This document shows, piece after piece, positions 59,191-64,000 of a DNA stretch of 64,000 bases. This DNA is from Exiguobacterium aurantiacum (GTDB taxonomy: Bacteria > Bacillota > Bacilli > Exiguobacteriales > Exiguobacteriaceae), in contig NZ_MKXO01000001.1 of NCBI RefSeq assembly GCF_001766415.1, positions 372,001-436,000 on the forward strand, in the 5' to 3' direction. The translations under genes and the position numbers were made by a program. Every line of letters begins with the position of its first letter. Within the stretch, counting starts at the first letter, position 1. The notes beneath the pieces were generated by a model. That model made no database searches. It saw nothing but the letters and a program-made list of their open reading frames with translations, and was not told where the DNA came from.

Positions 59191-60053
59191 CAAATCCCTC
59201 CTTTCCAAGCGTTCGGGATGAGCCATTCCGCCAGTAAATCCAATATAAAGATCGGGATATAGACGACCAACAAGATGACAAGTAGGATCGGCATGACAGG
59301 ATTATAGACGACGAAACGGAAAATCCCTTGTACGTTAAATAAATATTCGATGATTAAAAGACTTGATAATACCGTAATTAGGTTCGAGCGGAAAAAGAGA
59401 TAGAAGCGATACACCAAATTCGGGAGCAAGTGTCTCCAGAACAGGGCGGCCGGTCGGACGCCTTTGGCCCGCGCCAGCTCGAGAAACAGCGTCGCTTCCT
59501 CCTCAAGGATGTGTTTCGTCAACCATTTGAGGAAGAAGAACAGGATGGTGAGCGTCAACGTCACAATCGGCAAAAAGCGTATGTATTCGGCAAACCCGCC
59601 TGCGACTTCAATCCGATCAAACCCCGTCTGCTTGTAAATCGTGATGGCGAGGAATTGCGAGAAGATGAGCCAAAATAAATCCGGAATCATCTCGAGCGTC
59701 TGGCTCGTTTGTTGGAGCACCGTGCGCACACGCTTCCCGCTTCGATAAAAGAAATAAGCGTATAGAAGAGCGAACCCGACCGAGACGACGAGTGACGTCA
59801 TAAAGATGATGACCGTCTCTTTCATGAGCGGACCGAGTGCAGGCAATAACGGTAACTCTCGTTGCGCTGTGACGTTATAGTATGTAATCTCATCAAGTTT
59901 CGCCAACTGACTAAATTGTTGTTGCAGCCCGTTCCAGTAATTCGATGGCACGAACTCGAGCTGCGCGACGAGTGACGGCAAGGCACTGATCGCAATCAAC
60001 ACAAACAGTGTGATGAAAAACTGAGCCGATTTTTGAGCAATCAAATTCATCAT
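59190..60053 (-). CDS. Peptide-type ABC transporter permease (OppB-like)
   Basis: This 287-residue membrane protein has six helices. The EAA-like loop LELARAKGVRPAALFWRHLL (about 197-216) is a clear OppB/DppB motif. Compared with canonical OppB the first external loop is longer (about 30-75) and unusual. Two ATGs (60053 and 60050) are possible after GGGGAAG. It is coupled to the OppC-like gene. ATPase and binding protein are absent, so function depends on components elsewhere, or the pair has another job. Confidence 0.82.
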   Translation of the reverse strand: MMNLIAQKSAQFFITLFVLIAISALPSLVAQLEFVPSNYWNGLQQQFSQLAKLDEITYYNVTAQRELPLLPALGPLMKETVIIFMTSLVVSVGFALLYAYFFYRSGKRVRTVLQQTSQTLEMIPDLFWLIFSQFLAITIYKQTGFDRIEVAGGFAEYIRFLPIVTLTLTILFFFLKWLTKHILEEEATLFLELARAKGVRPAALFWRHLLPNLVYRFYLFFRSNLITVLSSLLIIEYLFNVQGIFRFVVYNPVMPILLVILLVVYIPIFILDLLAEWLIPNAWKGGI

Positions 60054-60241
60054 GTCTTCCCCTTTCTAAAAATAAATCGATTTTTGATGAGGTCGTTGGG
60101 CTTGCAAATAAGCAATGAGCCATGGGATTTTCTAACCGTTGTGTTCTTTATGAAAGGAACATCTAGTCGAAAAATCTTTATCGGTAATAAAGAAGCCAAA
60201 CCAAAATAAAGCATATCGTTGATACGAAAGTAAAAAATATC
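60050..60241 (-). CDS. Possible small ORF upstream of the permeases
   Basis: A 63-residue ORF begins MDIFYFRINDMLYFGLASLL and ends at TGA that overlaps the start of the OppB-like gene (ATGATG). The region 60054-60402 is AT-rich, so chance ORFs are unlikely to stay open this long, but there is no good binding site or family match. Nothing else was found in this gap. Confidence 0.25.
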   Translation of the reverse strand, partial: DIFYFRINDMLYFGLASLLPIKIFRLDVPFIKNTTVRKSHGSLLICKPNDLIKNRFIFRKGKT

Positions 60242-60402
60242 CATATACACTGTTATGATTCTATCACAATCCATATAGAAATAAAAACAATATTCCGAAA
60301 ATTATGTATTTAAGACGGAGTAACATCTAATCGTAACTAATGGCAGTGCTAGGCCTTATAGGCATTTCACAAAATAAAGCAGCCTATTACATATTATTCT
60401 TT

Positions 60403-60435
60403 AAAAAAAGTATTCCCATTTGAAAGGAATACTTT
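60403..60435 (-). terminator. Terminator of the 60434 gene
   Basis: AAAGTATTCC pairs with GGAATACTTT, with seven T on the minus strand. Confidence 0.9.
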
Positions 60436-60847
60436 AGTATGTCGAAAACAGAACGTCACCATCCTCAGACCGTAACTCATAATCGACGAGCGTATTCAAT
60501 TGTTGCGTCAACGTAACAATGCAATCAAATTCATTTCCCGGACCGTACGGTATATCGGGCCGAACGCGCGTCTCATACGGTATGTCATTCATATAGACGT
60601 CGATATCACGGGCTCTCGCCCCGTTATCAACGACATAACACGAACCCGTCTCCGTTTTATATCGACCGCTCGCCCGGTCATACGTATCAGGGACTGTTAT
60701 GAGTAACACGAGAACCACTAATAGCATCGATCCTATGGACGCAAACAGCTTTGCAACTTTCCGTTCCTTTCGCCACTGGACATAATACATCAATGTCGCA
60801 CCAATAAGTGCGAGCGCGATGCACCAAAAACCAATCAAATCAATCAT
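60434..60847 (-). CDS. Membrane-anchored hypothetical protein
   Basis: This 137-residue protein has two helices (about 5-22 and 34-50, VAKLFASIGSMLLVVLVLLI) followed by VPDTYDRASG and an extracytoplasmic domain with two cysteines. I do not recognise it. A decayed copy of its first half lies just upstream at 60860-61080, so the gene has been duplicated in tandem. Confidence 0.7.
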   Translation of the reverse strand: MIDLIGFWCIALALIGATLMYYVQWRKERKVAKLFASIGSMLLVVLVLLITVPDTYDRASGRYKTETGSCYVVDNGARARDIDVYMNDIPYETRVRPDIPYGPGNEFDCIVTLTQQLNTLVDYELRSEDGDVLFSTY

Positions 60848-60859
60848 GCCATCACTACC

Positions 60860-61080
60860 TATTCTTCAGTGTGTAGGAGAAAACATTTGAATATATATCG
60901 ACTATATGTATCCGGAACGGCAAGCAGGAAACACATGATGGTAAAGAGAATACTAAACATGGCTCCCAACAATTTCATCAGTTTGCGCTCGCTCCGCCAC
61001 TGTGATGCATACATAAACGTCGAGAGCACACACATGAATCCAACAAACCAAAACGCAGTTAATTATGCCAACCTAATCAC
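60860..61080 (-). pseudogene. Decayed partial copy of the neighbouring membrane protein gene
   Basis: The minus strand reads FWFVGFMCVLSTFMYASQWR, SERKLMKLLGAMFSILFTIM and AVPDTYSRYI, which aligns with FWCIALALIGATLMYYVQWR, KERKVAKLFASIGSMLLVVL and TVPDTYDRAS of the 60434 protein. A GTG start (61078-61080) is followed by an in-frame TAA at codon 6, and the extracytoplasmic part is missing. Confidence 0.7.
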
Positions 61081-61147
61081 TTCTTCCATACTATACGAAC
61101 TCTTCTGAATAATGTTTCATCAATTCTTCATTTCCAAGGAGACTGTT

Positions 61148-61555
61148 ATGACCCATTTTCTAAAATTACAAACAATCTCCATCTTGCTAGCGGTCCTACT
61201 ATGTTTGAACATTCAACTGCTCGCCAACAGTGGACGGCTCTATTTGATAATGGATCATGTTTATATGCTTGTCATCGCTACTATCGGTCTTGCTTCACTC
61301 GTCTTGTTCACACAGGTCATCGTCAAACGCATCAGGCGACTCGCACCTTCACCATGGAACCTATCCCTGTACGTTTCATGGCTCCCTTATTTGGCGCTGT
61401 TCACATACGGCTGGACGCGTATCATCCCTCCTCCTAACGAAGCAGCCTGGCCGAGTCCCGCCTTCGGGCTATTGATCATCGCCCTCACGCTCACGTTCCC
61501 ACTCTATATATTCATCGTCCATATGTGGGCCCGCTCCAAACAACAAACGACCTAA
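61148..61555 (+). CDS. Four-helix membrane protein
   Basis: This 135-residue protein has four helices (about 8-24, 35-55, 70-92 and 105-125, AFGLLIIALTLTFPLYIFIV). ATG 61148 follows AAGGAGA at proper spacing and is preferred to ATG 61112. Not recognised. It converges on the DUF817 gene at a shared terminator. Confidence 0.65.
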   Translation: MTHFLKLQTISILLAVLLCLNIQLLANSGRLYLIMDHVYMLVIATIGLASLVLFTQVIVKRIRRLAPSPWNLSLYVSWLPYLALFTYGWTRIIPPPNEAAWPSPAFGLLIIALTLTFPLYIFIVHMWARSKQQTT

Positions 61556-61595
61556 AAAAAACGTGCGCGACCGATTCCGGTTGCACACGTTTTTT
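61554..61595. terminator. Bidirectional terminator
   Basis: AAAAAACGTG pairs with CACGTTTTTT around an imperfect inner stem. It serves the convergent membrane-protein and DUF817 genes. Confidence 0.85.
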
Positions 61596-62352
61596 ACGAG
61601 AGTTCCTGGCGTCGCTTCTGCCACGCCACGAGCAAGATGCTGATGATGACGAGCAAGAACCACGACGACAACTTGCCGAGGTCGACGAGTGCCCAGCCGC
61701 TCAACTGATTCGGATACGCCCAACCGTTATAGAACGTGACGATATTCTCGGCGAACCAGATGAAGCAGGCGATCAAAAAGAAAGCGACGACGACCGGCAT
61801 CGTGAAACGGCGGTCGTCAAGCCGGTACGTGACGATGGCCCGACCGAACGTGAGAAAGACGAGTCCGATCAACAGCCAGCGCAAATCGAGCCAAATATGG
61901 TGCCAAAAGAAGTTGAAGTAGATGGCAATACCGAGCCCGAAAGCGATCAGCGGTGGTGGCATCTTCAAAAACTCGAGGTCGAGCCGGCGCCACGACTGGA
62001 CGACGTAACTGCCGACGCTCGCATACATGAAGCCGGCGTAAAGTGGGACGCCAAAAAGTTTCGTCAGCGCCTCGTCGGGATAGCTCCACGACCCCATCTG
62101 TACTTTGAACAGTTCGAGGCCGAGACCGATGACGTGGAACCAACTGATGACTTTCAGTTCTTCCATCGTCTCGAGCCCGGTTTTGACGAGCACGACTTGG
62201 ACGAGCAGGCACCAAATGAGCAGCACGTCATAGCGTGGCAGCGGAAAGTCGAGCCATTTTGTCAGCGCGAGCGCACCGAAGATCGCAACCGGGAAGATGC
62301 AACTGAGCGCCTGCTCGTAACCGAAAATGAACAAATAGCGGATACGTCGCAT
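61594..62352 (-). CDS. DUF817 family membrane protein
   Basis: This 252-residue protein has about eight helices. The DUF817 hallmark GLGLELFKVQMGSWSYPDEA (about 75-94) is present, followed by LFGVPLYAGFMYASVGSYVV and a late FAENIVTFYNGWAYPNQLSG. The function of the family is not established. It starts 8 bp after the stop of the YdjM-like gene upstream and is probably cotranscribed with it. Confidence 0.9.
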   Translation of the reverse strand: MRRIRYLFIFGYEQALSCIFPVAIFGALALTKWLDFPLPRYDVLLIWCLLVQVVLVKTGLETMEELKVISWFHVIGLGLELFKVQMGSWSYPDEALTKLFGVPLYAGFMYASVGSYVVQSWRRLDLEFLKMPPPLIAFGLGIAIYFNFFWHHIWLDLRWLLIGLVFLTFGRAIVTYRLDDRRFTMPVVVAFFLIACFIWFAENIVTFYNGWAYPNQLSGWALVDLGKLSSWFLLVIISILLVAWQKRRQELS

Positions 62353-62360
62353 GATGTCAC

Positions 62361-63221
62361 CTACAATTCGATGTATTCATAGAGGAATGACGACTCGCCG
62401 TCAAAGAAACGCGGATCGTATAGACCGAGACGTTCATCCTCTTCGACGACGACAACGAACGGGGACCACTGTTTGAGCGTGATCGCTTCTTTATTCTCAT
62501 CAAACAGCGGCGTCAAGTCGGCATCGTCCGCGCTCGTCAGCTCGTATTCGAGCTCAGGTGTCTGATAGATCGAGTCACTGAAGATCGAGACGCTCTCGTC
62601 CGTTTTCGTGACGACCGTGAACTGGGTCGGGATGAACGAGGCCGATAGTGCCACTTCATCGTGCTCGGCGGCGTACGTCTGATACAAGTACGCACCCTGC
62701 GCACTTTGAACCAAGACGTGGACAACGATGGCTGCCCAAGCGTAGCGATACACCGTATGCCGGACGTCCGCCCGACGCGCGATCAGCCAAGCGACGAGGA
62801 AAATCCCCCAATAGACGAAGTCAACGATCGGGATGACGCCGAACGTGACCCGGACGTCGGACAACGGTTCGAAATAACCGGTCCCCCAGGCGTTGAACAA
62901 ATCGGCCGTATTATGGATGAAGACGGATAAGAGCGCCCACCAGAAATAGCGGACATCGGTCACGTTGAACAGTACGCGGACGAGTATGTAAATCAGTAAC
63001 GCGAACAGCGGCACGAGGAAAATCGAGTGGGTGATGCCGCGGTGCCACATCTGATACATCCCTTCCGTGTCCCATAACCGCGAGACGACGTCACTGTCCG
63101 GAATCTGACTCCCGACGAGTGTTGTCACGAACAGCGCCCGCTTTTCGTTTTTTTGTAGTTCACGTTTGTCGGCCGCCCCGTACAGCGTCAAGCCGAACAA
63201 CGTATGTGTGATCGTATCCAT
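62361..63221 (-). CDS. YdjM/YfhP-like membrane-bound metal-dependent hydrolase
   Basis: This 286-residue protein starts MDTITHTLFGLTLYGAADKR, with the family D-x-x-T-H motif, and continues GSQIPDSDVVSRLW and MWHRGITHSIFLVPLFALLI, where H-R-G-x-T-H-S supplies the metal ligands. Three further helices and a C-terminal extracytoplasmic beta domain (about 190-286) follow. The family is linked with DNA-damage regulons in some bacteria. GAAGGTG precedes the ATG. Confidence 0.9.
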   Translation of the reverse strand: MDTITHTLFGLTLYGAADKRELQKNEKRALFVTTLVGSQIPDSDVVSRLWDTEGMYQMWHRGITHSIFLVPLFALLIYILVRVLFNVTDVRYFWWALLSVFIHNTADLFNAWGTGYFEPLSDVRVTFGVIPIVDFVYWGIFLVAWLIARRADVRHTVYRYAWAAIVVHVLVQSAQGAYLYQTYAAEHDEVALSASFIPTQFTVVTKTDESVSIFSDSIYQTPELEYELTSADDADLTPLFDENKEAITLKQWSPFVVVVEEDERLGLYDPRFFDGESSFLYEYIEL

Positions 63222-63242
63222 GCAACACCTTCTTTCTGTTTT

Positions 63243-63276
63243 GAAAAGACATCCCCCTCATCGCGAGGCGGATGTC
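63243..63276 (-). terminator. Terminator of the 31-residue membrane peptide gene
   Basis: GACATCC-x-CCTC pairs with GAGG-x-GGATGTC, followed by CTTTTC on the minus strand. Confidence 0.75.
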
Positions 63277-63286
63277 CGTCCGTGCT

Positions 63287-63382
63287 TTATTTCTCTTGGT
63301 CCATTTTCATGGCGCGTCTTGCGACGACGGCGACAAAAATGACAGCGACAATCGGAATGATCAAAGGCATCCAATTCAACAT
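63287..63382 (-). CDS. Tiny membrane protein
   Basis: This 31-residue ORF reads MLNWMPLIIPIVAVIFVAVV and then ARRAMKMDQEK: one membrane helix and a basic tail. GGGGGA lies 8-9 bp before the ATG, and a terminator follows the stop by 10 bp, which supports a real gene. It has the same plan as the 32-residue ORF behind dynA. Confidence 0.55.
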   Translation of the reverse strand: MLNWMPLIIPIVAVIFVAVVARRAMKMDQEK

Positions 63383-63442
63383 CCGCCTGTCCCCCTTCTA
63401 CAAGTGTCGCAAGCAGTATATCACAGTTTCAAATCAATCGTT

Positions 63443-64000
63443 TTAGTGGATGCTCGCCTTGGCGTAACGGCTTGCCATCGACTCAATCGTTTCACGCATA
63501 TGGTCGCGCAGCGTGACCGGTTCGAGCACCTCGACTTGCGTACCGAGCGACAGGAGCCAGAAGACGAAACCGTCTGATACGGCCGCGTCGAAGCGGATGA
63601 GGAATCGTTCCTCTTCACGTGTGATCGACACGTCTTCCCCGAGCTTGTCGAAGATGACCGGGAGCACCCGCTCATCGACGGCGAGAATGATCTCCTCATC
63701 GAGCCCGTTATACATGTTAAACGATTTTTGGAAGTAATCGTCCGCCAGATGATGCTTCAGGCGCGGCGTGTCGTCCTCGACGATTTCCGAATTGACGATG
63801 CGGTCGACACGGTAGTTGCGAATCTCCCCGATCGATTCGTCGATGCCGATCAAATAGTACTGCTCATGGTTCCAGTGTAGGTCGATCGGATTGACGACGT
63901 AGCGCTCGCCGTCACGGCGGAGCGGGAACGTGCGTTTCGTGACGTCAAAGCCGACGACGTCCGTGTATTGGAACGAGATCGCCTTCTGTTCTTGGATCGC
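63443..64000 (-). CDS. WYL-domain transcriptional regulator, 5' end beyond window
   Basis: The visible 185 codons form a WYL domain and the C-terminal WCX extension. FPLRRDGERYVVNPIDLHWN and HEQYYLIGIDESIGEIRNYR carry the W-x-x-x-x-Y-Y-L-I motif that names the family. The N-terminal winged helix-turn-helix would lie right of base 64000. WYL regulators sense nucleic-acid or nucleotide signals and many control defence or damage genes; the target here is unknown. Confidence 0.85.
   Translation of the reverse strand, partial: AIQEQKAISFQYTDVVGFDVTKRTFPLRRDGERYVVNPIDLHWNHEQYYLIGIDESIGEIRNYRVDRIVNSEIVEDDTPRLKHHLADDYFQKSFNMYNGLDEEIILAVDERVLPVIFDKLGEDVSITREEERFLIRFDAAVSDGFVFWLLSLGTQVEVLEPVTLRDHMRETIESMASRYAKASIH

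Noticed and set aside
60869-61108. Plus-strand 79-residue frame
   Set aside because: The minus strand of this stretch aligns with the neighbouring membrane protein, so the plus frame is a shadow of a pseudogene.

Overview
The window reads as ordinary chromosome of a low-to-mid GC Gram-positive bacterium of the order Bacillales. Reasons: strong AGGAGG-type ribosome binding sites, frequent TTG and GTG starts, sigma-A type promoters, topoisomerase IV subunits of Bacillus length, a two-headed dynamin-like protein of the DynA type, the YdbS/YdbT pair, a LysM-3D protein and a DUF1294 protein. The moderately GC-rich core genes and this gene mix suggest Exiguobacterium; that genus call is inference, not proof. 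No rRNA, tRNA, CRISPR array or intact insertion sequence was seen.

Layout. 1-7.2 kb: a tyrosine recombinase (cut by the window edge) behind a membrane diguanylate cyclase on the minus strand, then a CoA-binding protein and the topoisomerase IV operon parE-parC. 7.2-12.5 kb: DinB, NUDIX, metallo-beta-lactamase-fold and GNAT genes, an AT-rich flavodoxin gene, and an amino-acid type ABC binding protein plus permease without an ATPase. 12.5-15.5 kb: MoxR/DUF58 operon 1. 15.5-27.7 kb: cardiolipin synthase, LysM-3D wall protein, AraC regulator, two oxidoreductases, an alpha/beta hydrolase, and a beta-glucoside PTS locus (bglP-bglA, divergent GntR regulator, palindromic operator, cre-like site). 27.7-35.5 kb: MoxR/DUF58 operon 2, which continues without a break into a secreted protein, a protein with an embedded barstar domain, a NUDIX protein and a SUFU-domain protein; behind it lie DUF3916, DinB and an immunity-like gene. 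35.5-46.2 kb: NCS2 permease, a candidate type I toxin-antitoxin locus, YdbS/YdbT, an FUSC-type membrane protein, a NAD-binding protein and DynA with a tiny membrane ORF behind it. 46-61.6 kb: an accessory stretch of small membrane proteins, immunity-like proteins, an XRE-led five-gene operon, a rifampin ADP-ribosyltransferase, orphan peptide-type ABC permeases and at least five decayed genes. 61.6-64 kb: DUF817, a YdjM-type membrane protein, a 31-residue membrane peptide and a WYL-type regulator cut by the window edge.

How genes work together. parE and parC form topoisomerase IV. bglP imports and phosphorylates beta-glucosides, bglA hydrolyses the 6-phospho product, and the GntR protein probably controls both through a 20-bp palindrome. 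The two MoxR operons pair an AAA+ ATPase with a DUF58 partner and membrane proteins; the second has recruited toxin-immunity-like domains and is the best candidate here for an undescribed system. The peptide/antisense-RNA locus at 37.0-37.4 kb and the XRE operon at 52.9-55.1 kb are the next best candidates.
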